From assembly GCA_900547395.1 (NCBI GenBank), contig URGP01000008.1, positions 1 through 64,000 on the forward strand: a stretch of 64,000 nucleotides of DNA, written 5' to 3'. Each line of letters begins with the position of its first letter. Within the stretch, counting starts at the first letter, position 1. The position numbers were made by a program, and so were the translations under genes. The notes under the pieces are model-generated. The model searched no databases, was not told where the DNA came from, and worked only from the letters and a program-made list of their open reading frames with translations. The stretch comes from an uncultured Opitutales bacterium. Lineage in GTDB: Bacteria; Verrucomicrobiota; Verrucomicrobiia; Opitutales; Intestinicryptomonadaceae. This document shows, one piece after another, positions 16,497 to 26,111 of the stretch.

Positions 16497-18884
16497 ATGG
16501 ATACAAAAGATATTTCTATAATAAAAAGGGACGGTAAAACGGAAGAATTTTCACCTGAAAAAATCAAGAAGGCAATAACCAAGGCCTTTATGGCGGGCGG
16601 ACTCTTAAACGAGGAGAGGCTTATAGACGGCATCACAAAGCGCGTCGTAAAATCCATCGAGAAAAAGCTTATTTCAGTTGAAGAAATCCAGGATATCGTA
16701 GAGCGCGAGCTGATGGGCTCAAACCCGTACATCGCGAAAAAATACATTATTTACCGCGAATGGAGAACTGTGGAGCGCGACAAGCGCACTTCCATGAAGC
16801 GGATAATGGATGGCATTGTAAAAATCGAAAAAAACGACGTGAATTTGAGCAACGCCAATATGTCTTCCCACACACCCGCAGGGCAGATGATGACATTTGC
16901 AAGCGAAGTCACGAAAGATTATGCCTGCAAGTATCTTCTTGGCGTAAAATATTCCCGCGCGCACCGCAACGGCGACATCCATATTCATGATTTGGATTAC
17001 TATCCGACCAAGACAACCACTTGTGTCCAGTACGACTTGGACGATATTTTTGAGCGCGGCTTCCACACCAAAAACGGGAGCATCCGCACTCCGCAGTCAA
17101 TCCAAAGCTACGCCACTCTCGCAACCATTGTTTTTCAGACAAACCAAAACGAGCAGCATGGCGGGCAGTCAATTCCGGCGTTCGATTTCTTTATGGCTCC
17201 GGGAGTTCGCAAGACTTTCGTAAAGCACGTCTCAACCGAAATCGAGTTTGCGGTGCGCTTAAACGGCGGAAAACCCGTCGATGCAAAGAAGCTTAGAAAG
17301 GCACTCTCTCCCGTAATAACCTCGATAGAGCTTTGTAAAAAGGCGAAATCCGCCGCGATGAAGGCGGCGCAAAAAGAGGGCGCGTCTCTTTCCGAAAAGG
17401 AATTTGAAGCGGTGCTTGCACAGGCGCTTGAAAATACGCGGATTGACACGCACCAGGCGATGGAAGGGCTTATCCACAACCTAAACACGATGCACTCTCG
17501 CGGCGGCAACCAGGTTGTGTTCAGCTCCATAAATTACGGCACAGACTCTTCTCCCGAAGGCAGAATGGTAATCAAGGAGCTTTTGCTTGCAACTTCCGAA
17601 GGCTTGGGAACGGGCGAAGTGCCTGTATTCCCGATTCAGATTTTCAAAGTGAAAGATGGCGTTTCGTATTCCGATTCCGACTATGAAAAGGCGATAAACG
17701 ACTTCGAGGGCGCAATGTCGGGCAAAATCAAGTTTGAAGCTCCGAATTTCGACCTGCTTTTGCTTTCCTGCAAAACGACTTCGACTTCGCTTTTCCCGAA
17801 TTTCCTATTCCTTGACACTCCGTTTAACAAGCACGAAAAATGGGACATAAACGATCCCAAACGCTTCCGTTACGAGCTTGCCACGATGGGTTGCCGCACG
17901 AGGGTTTTTGAAAATTTGCACGGAGAAAAAACTTCGTTTGGCAGGGGCAATTTGTCGTTTACTTCGATAAATATGCCGCGCCTTGCAATCGAATCCATGC
18001 GCGAAGCGGAAGAAAACTGCCCGAACGCCGACAAGCACGCCTTGCGCCGCGAAGCAAAATTCTTGTTTATGCGCAAGGTAAGGGATATGTCGGAACTTGT
18101 GGCGGAACAGCTTTACGAACGCTACTGCTACCAGCGCACTGCGCGCGCCTGCCAATTCCCGTTCATGATGTCAAACGATGTCTGGAAGGGCGGTATGGCA
18201 CTTTCCCCGACAGACGAAGTCGGCGATGTCATAAATTCAGGCACTTTGGGCATAGGCTTTATCGGCGGGCACAACGCCATGGTTGCGCTCTTTGGCGAAG
18301 GGCATGCCCATAACAAGGAAGCCTGGGATACTCTCTACGAGGCAATTCAAACTATGAACGAAGTTGTTTTAAGCTACAAGCGCAAGTACAATCTCAACTT
18401 CTCCGTCTTGGCTACTCCCGCGGAAGGCTTGGCGGGCAGGTTTACGCGCATGGATAGAAAAAAGTACGGAATAATCGAAGGCGTTACCGACCGCGAATAT
18501 TATGTAAACTCTTTCCATGTCGATGTCAGGGAGCCTGTTTCGATAGTCGAAAAAATAAAGCTTGAAGCTCCTTTCCACGCCATAACGGGCGGCGGGCACA
18601 TTACCTATGTCGAGCTTGACGGCGAAGCCAAGAAGAACGTCAGAAGCATCTTGAAAATTGTCAAGACGATGAAAGACGAAAACATAGGCTACGGCTCTAT
18701 TAACCACCCCGTTGACACTTGCAAGGACTGCGGTTTCAGGGGCGTCATTTACGATACCTGCCCGTGCTGCAAGAGCGAAAACATATCCAGAATGCGCAGA
18801 ATAACGGGATATTTGACTGGCAGCCTCGAAACTTGGAATTCCTCCAAACAGGCGGAAGAGCGAGACAGGGTAAAGCACAAATAG
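16497..18884 (+). CDS. nrdD: Anaerobic ribonucleoside-triphosphate reductase
   Basis: The 795-residue class III enzyme reduces ribonucleoside triphosphates under anoxia. An ATP-cone comes first (about 1-95, SIIKRDGKTEEFSPEKIKKA), then the ten-stranded barrel with FETLN-like segments such as HIHDLDYYPTKTTTC. The C-terminus has the zinc site Cys742, Cys745, Cys755, Cys758 (TCKDCG and TCPCC) and the radical motif RRITGYLTG with Gly771. It overlaps nothing; nrdG starts 2 bp later. A TTGACA at 16380-16385 upstream could be a -35 element but its -10 partner is weak. No nrdAB or nrdJ is present in this window. Confidence 0.97.
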   Translation: MDTKDISIIKRDGKTEEFSPEKIKKAITKAFMAGGLLNEERLIDGITKRVVKSIEKKLISVEEIQDIVERELMGSNPYIAKKYIIYREWRTVERDKRTSMKRIMDGIVKIEKNDVNLSNANMSSHTPAGQMMTFASEVTKDYACKYLLGVKYSRAHRNGDIHIHDLDYYPTKTTTCVQYDLDDIFERGFHTKNGSIRTPQSIQSYATLATIVFQTNQNEQHGGQSIPAFDFFMAPGVRKTFVKHVSTEIEFAVRLNGGKPVDAKKLRKALSPVITSIELCKKAKSAAMKAAQKEGASLSEKEFEAVLAQALENTRIDTHQAMEGLIHNLNTMHSRGGNQVVFSSINYGTDSSPEGRMVIKELLLATSEGLGTGEVPVFPIQIFKVKDGVSYSDSDYEKAINDFEGAMSGKIKFEAPNFDLLLLSCKTTSTSLFPNFLFLDTPFNKHEKWDINDPKRFRYELATMGCRTRVFENLHGEKTSFGRGNLSFTSINMPRLAIESMREAEENCPNADKHALRREAKFLFMRKVRDMSELVAEQLYERYCYQRTARACQFPFMMSNDVWKGGMALSPTDEVGDVINSGTLGIGFIGGHNAMVALFGEGHAHNKEAWDTLYEAIQTMNEVVLSYKRKYNLNFSVLATPAEGLAGRFTRMDRKKYGIIEGVTDREYYVNSFHVDVREPVSIVEKIKLEAPFHAITGGGHITYVELDGEAKKNVRSILKIVKTMKDENIGYGSINHPVDTCKDCGFRGVIYDTCPCCKSENISRMRRITGYLTGSLETWNSSKQAEERDRVKHK

Positions 18885-18886
18885 CC

Positions 18887-19393
18887 GTGAAATTGAGAGT
18901 TTTAAACGTGTTTCCCGAAACCGTGTCAGACGGTTTCGGGATTCGCTTTGCGGTGTATTTTTCGGGATGCTCGCACCGTTGTCGCGGCTGCCACAACCCG
19001 CAGAGTTGGGATTGCAGTGCGGGAGAGGAGCTTGACGATGTCTTGAAAGAGAGGATTATTTCCGAACTTCAATCAAATCCGATTTTGGACGGCATAACTT
19101 TTTCTGGTGGAGACCCGATGTTTAATCCCGAAGAGTTTTTGAAGTTTTTAAAAGAGGTAAAGAGCAGGACAAACTTAAACGTTTGGTGCTACACAGGCTA
19201 TACCTACGAAGAGTTGGTTTCTGATTCAGAAAGAAAGCCCATTTTAAAATATATAGACGTGCTTGTTGACGGCAGGTTTGTAATGTCCAAAAAAGACCCG
19301 CGCCTTTATTTCAGGGGAAGCTCAAACCAGCGCATTTTGTATCTTAAAAACGGCAAAGTCGTCCGCGATTCAAAGCCCGAAGCCGAATGTTAA
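18887..19393 (+). CDS. nrdG: Anaerobic ribonucleotide reductase-activating protein (radical SAM)
   Basis: The 168-residue protein uses a GTG start at 18887, 2 bp after nrdD, as its N-terminus MKLRVLNVFPETVSDGFGIR matches the family. The radical-SAM cluster is Cys28, Cys32, Cys35 (FSGCSHRCRGC), and the SAM-binding GGDP is FSGGDPMF. It generates the glycyl radical on NrdD. Later motifs include WCYTGYTYEEL and DVLVDGRF. A longer in-frame extension inside nrdD is not credible. Its stop overlaps the convergent exonuclease gene by 4 bp. Confidence 0.96.
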   Translation: MKLRVLNVFPETVSDGFGIRFAVYFSGCSHRCRGCHNPQSWDCSAGEELDDVLKERIISELQSNPILDGITFSGGDPMFNPEEFLKFLKEVKSRTNLNVWCYTGYTYEELVSDSERKPILKYIDVLVDGRFVMSKKDPRLYFRGSSNQRILYLKNGKVVRDSKPEAEC

Positions 19394-20016
19394 AACAGGG
19401 AGCTTTCCCGCGTTTCTATTTTTGAGGCTTCAGCGAGGGTGTTTAAGTTCGGAACTTCGCGGATTGCGAGCTTTATTATGAGTGCGCTTGCAAGGGCGTC
19501 GTATAGGGCGCAGTGCCATTTTTTGCGCGTTGCGGGGCAGATTTTTTCAGCGTAAAAATCAAGCTCGTCTTGCAGTCCAAGCTCCGAAACAAGGTCCGAA
19601 AGCTTTTCCGATTCAACGCTGAAAATTTGGCGCGAGACAATGCGCGAGTCTATCCACGGCGACCATGAAAGCGTGTCTTTTCCCGTGAAAAAGTTTTTAA
19701 CCCTGCCTGCCGAGGGTATGTAGTGCCTTAGCAGGCTGTCTTCCGTATGGAAATTGTGCGCCGCGAATATTCCGTTTTGCCTAAGAGATGAAAACATTTC
19801 GCAGTGCGCCTCAAAAGGCGGATTTTGCCCTGCGAGAGAATCGGTTATCCCCGTGATTTTCCGCGTCTTTAAATCTATGGATTTTTTAGGGGCGCAGATT
19901 TTTGTATCTGAAAAGAAAATATCGCCATTTAAAATTCCCGCAACGCCGAACTCGACAATGCCGATGGCTTTCGAGCCTTCAAAATCAATCGCGTATATCG
20001 GAATTTCGTTTTTCAT
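19390..20016 (-). CDS. DEDDh 3'-5' exonuclease (DNA polymerase III epsilon / RNase T superfamily)
   Basis: The 208-residue protein has the RNase H-like exonuclease motifs: Exo I AIDFEG with Asp11 and Glu13, Exo II AAHNFHTEDSLL with Asp93 and ExoIII HCALYDALAS with His168 and Asp173 (DEDDh order). It is shorter and more divergent than DnaQ and lacks a polymerase partner nearby. It could act on DNA or RNA ends, perhaps as a repair or oligonucleotide-clearing nuclease. It stands alone, convergent with nrdG (4-bp overlap) and divergent from hisN across 39 bp. Confidence 0.85.
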   Translation of the reverse strand: MKNEIPIYAIDFEGSKAIGIVEFGVAGILNGDIFFSDTKICAPKKSIDLKTRKITGITDSLAGQNPPFEAHCEMFSSLRQNGIFAAHNFHTEDSLLRHYIPSAGRVKNFFTGKDTLSWSPWIDSRIVSRQIFSVESEKLSDLVSELGLQDELDFYAEKICPATRKKWHCALYDALASALIIKLAIREVPNLNTLAEASKIETRESSLF

Positions 20017-20055
20017 CTTGAAAATTTTTCTTACAAACTTAGCCTATTAAACAAT

Positions 20056-20829
20056 ATGACAAAGCCCGATTTCAAGAATTTTATGAATGAACTCGCCGAT
20101 TTAAGCGGAGACTATATACGCGGAGAATTTGGCAAGGCGCACAAAATAGAATCAAAAGCCGACGCGACTCCCGTTACGGAAGTCGATAAAAACACGGAAG
20201 AAATTCTGCGCGAAAAAATAATGCGTACCTTCCCCGAACACGGCATTGTTGGCGAAGAGTGGGGCGTTGTAAATCCCGATGCGGAGTATCAATGGGTTCT
20301 CGACCCGATAGACGGCACAAAATCTTTCATTTCGGGCATTCCGCTTTTCGGCACTTTGATAGCTCTGATGAAAAACGGCAGCTATGAATTGGGGCTGATT
20401 GACCAACCGATTTTGCGCGAAAGGTGTCTGGGCGACAACAGCGTTTGCCTCTTTAACGGCAAACCTGTCCGCGCGCGCCAGAATTTCAAATCCATAAACG
20501 GCGCGACCGCTTTGATTTCGGACGCAAGGGAAGTCCGCTTTGCGGGCAGAAACATGGACGCGTGGCGCAATTTTGAGGACAAGCTCTCAATACTTCGCAC
20601 TTGGGGCGATTGCTACGGCTATATGATGCTTTGCAGGGGCAATGCCGACATTATGCTTGACCCCGTTTTGGAGATATGGGACCTTGCCGCCCTTATTCCG
20701 TGCGTGCGCGGCGCGGGCGCGGTAATATCGGACTGGTTTGGCGGCTCGGACTTCGGGAAGAAAGGCGGGCTTGTCGCGGCGGCGAACGCGGAGATTTTGG
20801 GCGACGCGCTTGCGACGCTCAACGGTTAA
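20056..20829 (+). CDS. hisN: Inositol-monophosphatase-family phosphatase, probable histidinol-phosphatase
   Basis: The 257-residue protein has the lithium-sensitive phosphatase metal motifs: Glu67-Glu68 in IVGEEWG, Asp83-Pro-Ile-Asp86-Gly-Thr in VLDPIDGTKSF, and Asp209 in EIWDLAALIP. The DPIDGTKSFISGIPLFGTLIA form with the short loop is characteristic of HisN histidinol-phosphatases. Inositol-phosphatase or CysQ activity cannot be excluded. It would catalyse the penultimate step of histidine synthesis, though no other his gene lies in the window. Its end overlaps the convergent membrane gene by 4 bp. Confidence 0.8.
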   Translation: MTKPDFKNFMNELADLSGDYIRGEFGKAHKIESKADATPVTEVDKNTEEILREKIMRTFPEHGIVGEEWGVVNPDAEYQWVLDPIDGTKSFISGIPLFGTLIALMKNGSYELGLIDQPILRERCLGDNSVCLFNGKPVRARQNFKSINGATALISDAREVRFAGRNMDAWRNFEDKLSILRTWGDCYGYMMLCRGNADIMLDPVLEIWDLAALIPCVRGAGAVISDWFGGSDFGKKGGLVAAANAEILGDALATLNG

Positions 20830-21320
20830 GACCTACTTTGTGAGATTTTCTTGTTCGCAAGCCTTATGAATGCAAAGGCGATTGTGAAGTTTTGAAGCGA
20901 GAGTATTATGTCGGTTTTGAGCCTCGCCATAAAAAGGTCCGCAAAATTTATCGAAGCCGATGGTTCTCCGATTATAATCGATGCGTAAATTATGACGCTT
21001 AAGAGCGCGAAATAAACCGCAAATCCCGCGCAGAAAACCAAAATCCAGTTTTTAATGAATTTGCCCGCAATTTCCGTGCAAATCAAAGAAAGTGCGTAAT
21101 TTAGAAAAAATACAAGCAGGTATGTGCAAACAAGAGTTATGTAAAAATTCTTGTTTTGAGAAAGGTTTTCCGTTGAAAAATTTTCCGCCGCCGACAAAAA
21201 GAAAAGCTCAAACAAAATTATGGCGGTCGTTATCACTGCCGAAAATATCGCGCAAATAAAATGGTGCTTTAAGTATTTCATGTCTTTTTTATCGTAAAAA
21301 TTTGTCTTTGTAAAAATCAA
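20826..21320 (-). CDS. Four-helix integral membrane protein, unknown function
   Basis: The 164-residue protein has four likely transmembrane helices (about residues 16-38, 56-78, 90-113 and 138-158). It has short charged ends and a basic C-terminus (LANKKISQSRS). I recognise no family. Its ATG overlaps the uvrC stop by 4 bp (21317-21320), so it is translationally coupled as the last gene of a mutS-uvrC run. The link to DNA repair may be only positional. Confidence 0.75.
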   Translation of the reverse strand: MIFTKTNFYDKKDMKYLKHHFICAIFSAVITTAIILFELFFLSAAENFSTENLSQNKNFYITLVCTYLLVFFLNYALSLICTEIAGKFIKNWILVFCAGFAVYFALLSVIIYASIIIGEPSASINFADLFMARLKTDIILSLQNFTIAFAFIRLANKKISQSRS

Positions 21321-22798
21321 TCTCCGTTTTGTGGAAGCCTGTCGAGAAAAAGCCTTAGCCTTGCGGCAGTTTCAGGGCCTATGCCTTCCACTCTTTCGAT
21401 TTTTTCCGCGTCCGCTTTCTTTAAGGCGGCAATCGAGCCGAATGTTTTTAAAAGCAGTTCTTTTTTCTTTTGCCCAAGCCCGTCGAAATCGTCCAAAATG
21501 CTTTCCCTTATCTTTTTGCGTTGCAGGGTTTCGCGGTAGGAGTTCGCAAAGCGGTGGGCTTCGTCTCGGATGCGCTGCAAGAGTTTTAGGGCTTCGTTTG
21601 TTTTGGAAAGCTTTATTTCTTCAAAGTCGGAACATACTATGGTTTCTTCGCGCTTGGCAAGCCCTATGACTTTCGGGGCAGGTATTCCGATTGCTTCAAA
21701 AGCTTCCAACGCCGATTTTACCTGCCCTTTGCCGCCGTCTATCACAACGAGGTCGGGCATCGGCTTTTTTTCTTCAAAAAGCCTTCCGTACCTTCTTGAC
21801 ACAACTTCGCGCATGGAGGCATAGTCGTCATTTTTGACGTGCATTTTGAAGCGGCGGTATTTGTTGTTTGCGGGCAATCCTTCGTCAAATCGGACCATGG
21901 AAGCCACCGTGAATGAGCCTGATATGTGTGAAATGTCGAAGCATTCCATGGCGTGGGGCTTTTTGTCCATTTGAAGTGCGCTTGCAAGCAAAACCAAGGC
22001 GCGCTCCGCAACGGCTTTGGAAGTTCTCGACGGGTCTTGTTTTAGCTCGCGGATTTTTGACGTTTGGGCGATTGCGAAAATCGCGTCCCTGAACTTTGCG
22101 GCTTTCTCGAAATTCTGCTCCTCGCTTGCGCGCTTCATTTTTTCTTCAAGCTCTTCTACGATTTCCCCGCTTTGGTTGTTTAGAAAATCTATGGCTTTTT
22201 GGACTCTCATGGCGTATTCTTCCGCGCTTACGACATTGGGCTGGCTGAAAATTTCCGCCCTCGCATCGTCGTACAAACGCCATCTGCCGTCGGGCTGTTT
22301 TGTCGGTTTTGCGTCCGATGAAATTATGCCGAAATCTTTTTTCAGCTGGTTTAAGGTGGAGCGTATGGAGCTTGTGTTTAGATACGGCCCATAGTAAATC
22401 GAGCCGTCTTCTTTCGTATGCCTTGAAAACGTGAAGCGCGGCAGTTCCTTAAAAGTTTCGACTCTTAGAAGAAGAAAATTTTTGTCGTCGCGTTCAAGCG
22501 TGTTGTAGCGCGGCTTCCATCGCTTTATCAGCTTGCTTTCAAGAATTAAAGCCTCCGCTTCGCTCTTGACTTTTATAAATTCAAAATCTTCGATAAGCGA
22601 AATCATCGACGCGATTTTGGGCGAATACGCCTTTTGCCGCGCGGTCGATTGGAAATAGTGCGAGACTCTTCTTTTTAAATTTACGGCTTTGCCTATGTAT
22701 ATAATTTGCCCGAAGCGGTCTTTCATGAGATAGACTCCGCTTGTTTCGGGCAGGCGGCGGATTTTTTCCTTCAAGGAAAGCTCTTCTTCAAAATCCAT
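21317..22798 (-). CDS. uvrC: Excinuclease ABC subunit C, shortened and lacking the Fe-S cysteines
   Basis: The 493-residue protein has the UvrC order: GIY-YIG nuclease (GVYLMKDRFG... IIYIGKAVNLKRRV, about 20-100), UVR coiled domain (about 213-245), RNase H-like nuclease with Asp288 (ECFDISH), Asp354 (VVIDGGKGQ) and His415 (RDEAHRF), then a helix-hairpin-helix pair (about 430-490). It should make both incisions with UvrAB in nucleotide excision repair. Two departures stand out. The segment 158-190, where UvrC normally holds four [4Fe-4S] cysteines, has none. And about 100 residues usually found between the UVR and catalytic parts are missing, which explains the length (about 600 expected). It follows mutS by 2 bp. 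Confidence 0.93.
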   Translation of the reverse strand: MDFEEELSLKEKIRRLPETSGVYLMKDRFGQIIYIGKAVNLKRRVSHYFQSTARQKAYSPKIASMISLIEDFEFIKVKSEAEALILESKLIKRWKPRYNTLERDDKNFLLLRVETFKELPRFTFSRHTKEDGSIYYGPYLNTSSIRSTLNQLKKDFGIISSDAKPTKQPDGRWRLYDDARAEIFSQPNVVSAEEYAMRVQKAIDFLNNQSGEIVEELEEKMKRASEEQNFEKAAKFRDAIFAIAQTSKIRELKQDPSRTSKAVAERALVLLASALQMDKKPHAMECFDISHISGSFTVASMVRFDEGLPANNKYRRFKMHVKNDDYASMREVVSRRYGRLFEEKKPMPDLVVIDGGKGQVKSALEAFEAIGIPAPKVIGLAKREETIVCSDFEEIKLSKTNEALKLLQRIRDEAHRFANSYRETLQRKKIRESILDDFDGLGQKKKELLLKTFGSIAALKKADAEKIERVEGIGPETAARLRLFLDRLPQNGD

Positions 22799-22800
22799 TT

Positions 22801-25359
22801 TTAAAACAATGACATTTGGCGCGATTCCCAGTCGGGTTGGGGCTTGCGCGCCGACGGCTTTCTTTTGATTTTGTTTTCGAGCGCAAGATGTTCGTGCATA
22901 GTGAATCCTTCCGCTTCAAGCTCGCTTAAAATTTCCTTTGCTCTTTCAATGACTTCGCGCGGAAGCCCCGCAAGCCGCGCGACTTGTATGCCGTAAGATT
23001 TATCCGCCGCTCCCTTTTCGATTTTCCTTATGAAGATTATTTCGTCGTTCCACTCTTTTACTGCGATGCGGTAGTTTACAAGGCGCGGCAGCGCGCCCTC
23101 GAGGCGCGTGAGTTCGTGGTAGTGGGTTGCAAAGAGCGTCTTGGGGCCCGAATTTCCCTTGCCGTGCAGGTATTCGACAACACCCCATGCAATGCTAAGC
23201 CCGTCGTATGTGCTTGTTCCGCGGCCGATTTCGTCCAAGATAATGAGCGAGCGCGATGTGGCGTTGTTTAAAATGTTTGCGGTTTCGTTCATTTCAACCA
23301 TGAATGTCGAATTGCCTTTCGACAGCTCATCGGAGGCTCCGACGCGGCTGAAAATTCTGTCGAGAATGCCGATTTTGCAGGATTTTGCGGGAACGAAACA
23401 GCCCGTCTGCGCAAGAAGTGATATTAGGGCAACTTGGCGTATGTATGTGGATTTGCCCGCCATGTTGGGGCCCGTGATTATTGCAATCTGCTCTTCGCCG
23501 GAAGAAAGGAATGTATCGTTTGGCACGAACGCGAGCGTTTTTGACGTTCCGTTTTTTTTCAAAACCTGTTCGACAACGGGATGCCTTCCGTCCTCAATGA
23601 AGATTTCCCCGCTTTCGTCTATTTCGGGGCGGCAATAATCCCAGTCCCGCGCAAGCTCCGCCCAGCCCCTGAAAACGTCGATTTCCGCAAGCGCGTGCGA
23701 AGTTTTCATAAGGGAAGAAAAATATTTCAGGACGTTTTCCGTAACCTCTGTAAAAATTGCGTCTTCCCTTTCCATTGCGGCAACTTCGCTATGCAGGATT
23801 TCTCTTTCTTTTTTGCGCAAATCTTCCGTAGTGTACCGCTCTGCGTTTGTCATTGTCTGGCGGCGGATGTAGTGGGGCGGGACGAGGTTTAAATTCGATT
23901 TTGTGATTTCTATGAAATATCCGAATGCGCCGTTATATTTTATGCGCAGATTTTTTATACCCGTTGCAATCTGCTCTTCGCGCTCCAAATTTGCAAGCCA
24001 GGTTTTGCTGTCGCGGCTCATGAGGCGCAGGTTGTCAAGCTCCGCGTCGAAACCGTCCCTTATGGCTCCTCCGTCTTGTATTTTCGCGGGAAGCTCATCG
24101 GAGAGCGCGCTTGAAAGATAGTTCACAAGCCCGCCATAATCGCCAAAGGCGTTTTCGATTTTTTCTTCGGGGTAGCCGAGGCACGCTTTCAGCACTTTTT
24201 TGATTGGCTCTATTTGCGCTATTGAAGAAAGAAGCGCGCCGAGTTCGCGCGGGGAGCGTATGCGGTTTTGGAGTCTACCCAAAATTCTCGGAATGTCGCG
24301 CACGTTTTTTAAGTATTGCGCAAGTTCGGCGGATTCGGATGGGGCGTTGAAAAAATCCCAAACGATGTTTTGCCTGCGTTTGATTTCTTCCGCCTCTATT
24401 GTGGGCGAGGCAAGATAGCTTTCGAGAAGCCGCGCCCCCGTCGGCGTCAAAGTCCTGTCTATCGCGTCTAATAAAGAACCTTCTTTGAGACCGCTTGACG
24501 TTCTGAAAATTTCGAGATTGCGCTGGGTCGCGGCGTCGATTAAAAGGCATTTTTCGGTGGCGATTTTCCGCAAAAAAGATATGTTTTGCGGCTTGTTGCG
24601 CAGATTTTCCGAAACGTAAAAGACAAGCGCGCCCGCCGCGCCCAAAACGCTTTCGTTAGCCTTGAAACCGAAGCCGCTTAAATTGGCGACGCCGAGAAGC
24701 TCTTTAACAAGGTTTTCTCCGTAGTCCGGGGCAAATCGGTAATCGGGCAAAAGCGATACGGGGCGAAGGTCGGCAAGGCTTCTGAAAATCGCGTTCCATC
24801 CCATAAGGGTTTCATCGGATTTCCATTTTTCGGAGCCGCATTCGGGAAGCAGAATTTCGCGCGGATTGAGCGCGCTTAAAACCGACAAAAAATTTTCGGG
24901 CTTTGAAAAGTCTGCGCAGTAAAATTCCCCTGAGCTCAAATCCATCCAAGACGCCTGCAAAGAGTAGTCTTTTGAAATGTTAAACGCCATGATGAAACTG
25001 CCGCTTCTGCTGTCGAGCTGGCTGTCTTCAAGCATCGTACCGGGGGTCAAAATGCGGTTTATGGAGCGTTTTACGAGCTTGCCCGCTTTCGGAATTTCGT
25101 CCTGCTCGCAAATCGCGACTTTTTTGCCCGCGCTCAAAAGCTTGGGCAGATATTGCGAAAGGGCATGGTAGGGAATTCCCGCCATCGGGTAGTTTGAACG
25201 TTTGGTAAGGGTAATTCCCAAAATCGGCGCGCATTCTATCGCGTCGTCGTAAAACATTTCGTAAAAGTCGCCGAGGCGGAACAAAAGCGCGGTGTCCTTG
25301 GGCAGGGATTTCCTGAATTCCCAGTATTGTTCCATCATTGGAGTTTGCTTTTCCGCCAT
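22801..25359 (-). CDS. mutS: DNA mismatch repair protein MutS
   Basis: The 852-residue protein has full MutS architecture. The N-terminal mismatch-binding domain has LGDFYEMFYDDA, carrying the Phe-X-Glu that contacts the mismatch. The lever and clamp domains are followed by an ATPase with Walker A ITGPNMAGKSTYIRQ (near residue 628), and later LIILDEIGRGTSTYDG and FATHYHELTRLEG. It recognises base mismatches as a dimer. It leads the mutS-uvrC-membrane gene run. No mutL is in the window. Confidence 0.97.
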   Translation of the reverse strand: MAEKQTPMMEQYWEFRKSLPKDTALLFRLGDFYEMFYDDAIECAPILGITLTKRSNYPMAGIPYHALSQYLPKLLSAGKKVAICEQDEIPKAGKLVKRSINRILTPGTMLEDSQLDSRSGSFIMAFNISKDYSLQASWMDLSSGEFYCADFSKPENFLSVLSALNPREILLPECGSEKWKSDETLMGWNAIFRSLADLRPVSLLPDYRFAPDYGENLVKELLGVANLSGFGFKANESVLGAAGALVFYVSENLRNKPQNISFLRKIATEKCLLIDAATQRNLEIFRTSSGLKEGSLLDAIDRTLTPTGARLLESYLASPTIEAEEIKRRQNIVWDFFNAPSESAELAQYLKNVRDIPRILGRLQNRIRSPRELGALLSSIAQIEPIKKVLKACLGYPEEKIENAFGDYGGLVNYLSSALSDELPAKIQDGGAIRDGFDAELDNLRLMSRDSKTWLANLEREEQIATGIKNLRIKYNGAFGYFIEITKSNLNLVPPHYIRRQTMTNAERYTTEDLRKKEREILHSEVAAMEREDAIFTEVTENVLKYFSSLMKTSHALAEIDVFRGWAELARDWDYCRPEIDESGEIFIEDGRHPVVEQVLKKNGTSKTLAFVPNDTFLSSGEEQIAIITGPNMAGKSTYIRQVALISLLAQTGCFVPAKSCKIGILDRIFSRVGASDELSKGNSTFMVEMNETANILNNATSRSLIILDEIGRGTSTYDGLSIAWGVVEYLHGKGNSGPKTLFATHYHELTRLEGALPRLVNYRIAVKEWNDEIIFIRKIEKGAADKSYGIQVARLAGLPREVIERAKEILSELEAEGFTMHEHLALENKIKRKPSARKPQPDWESRQMSLF

Positions 25360-25537
25360 AATTTTAGAAGTTTTATTAAGTTTGCCATTTTTGCTTTTTT
25401 TCCAAAAAAGCGCAAGTTGAAACAGCTTTTATTTTAGATAAATTTTTGCGCGAACGCTTTAAAATATTGACTAACCCCTTGCGTAGTTTAAGAGTTAGAA
25501 AAATAACAAAACGAAAAATTTCAAGGCAAAGAGTTAT

Positions 25538-26044
25538 ATGAGAATTCGATTTCACGTCAAAATGGCAATCATTTCGCAATTAACGCACTCTTGCGTAATT
25601 TTGGGCGCAATAATCATAATTGCGTCGCTGGTTTCCATGGGGCGGCCGCTGTGCCTTTCGGAATTTTTTCCGACGTCTTTTGCGCAGTTTTTTGTGTGGG
25701 TTTGCGCTTTCCCGATTTTGACAATCGGAGCGGGTCTTGGAATATTTTTCGATTTCTCAAAACTCGGCTGTTGGAATTTTCTTACATCCGACATGTTTCA
25801 AATGCCCGTCATCGGCGTTTTGGGCGTTCTTTCGGTCTTCATTTACTGGATTTTTGTCAGGTTTTTGGTTTCAAAAACTTGGGGGTTGGAATGGGTTAAG
25901 GCGTGCACGACCATCGTAAAATGCTTCATATTTTGGGGCATTTTTCAGCTGTTTTGCGTCTTTGTTTCCTGTGCGTGGACTTACGGCGGGCTTTCATGTG
26001 AGTGTAGTGGCAATTCCGAGATTGTGGAAGCTTCCGAAAAATAG
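25538..26044 (+). CDS. Small integral membrane protein, unknown function
   Basis: The 168-residue protein has four likely transmembrane helices (about 14-32, 45-68, 85-107 and 120-140). A cysteine-rich C-terminus follows (GLSCECSGNSE) in which the cysteines may pair if periplasmic. The ATG at 25538 follows an AAGGCAAAGAG leader; a second in-frame ATG lies eight codons on. No family is recognised. It is monocistronic and convergent with alaS, with a shared terminator. Confidence 0.7.
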   Translation: MRIRFHVKMAIISQLTHSCVILGAIIIIASLVSMGRPLCLSEFFPTSFAQFFVWVCAFPILTIGAGLGIFFDFSKLGCWNFLTSDMFQMPVIGVLGVLSVFIYWIFVRFLVSKTWGLEWVKACTTIVKCFIFWGIFQLFCVFVSCAWTYGGLSCECSGNSEIVEASEK

Positions 26045-26060
26045 ATTTTATTTCAGCGCA

Positions 26061-26094
26061 AAAAAAATCGCAAATTTTCATTTGCGATTTTTTT
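26061..26094. terminator. Bidirectional terminator
   Basis: AAAAAAATCGCAAA pairs with TTTGCGATTTTTTT around a 6-nt loop. It lies between the convergent membrane gene (ends 26044) and alaS (ends 26112) and can serve both. Confidence 0.85.
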
Positions 26095-26111
26095 ATTTTG
26101 CAGTGGAAGTT

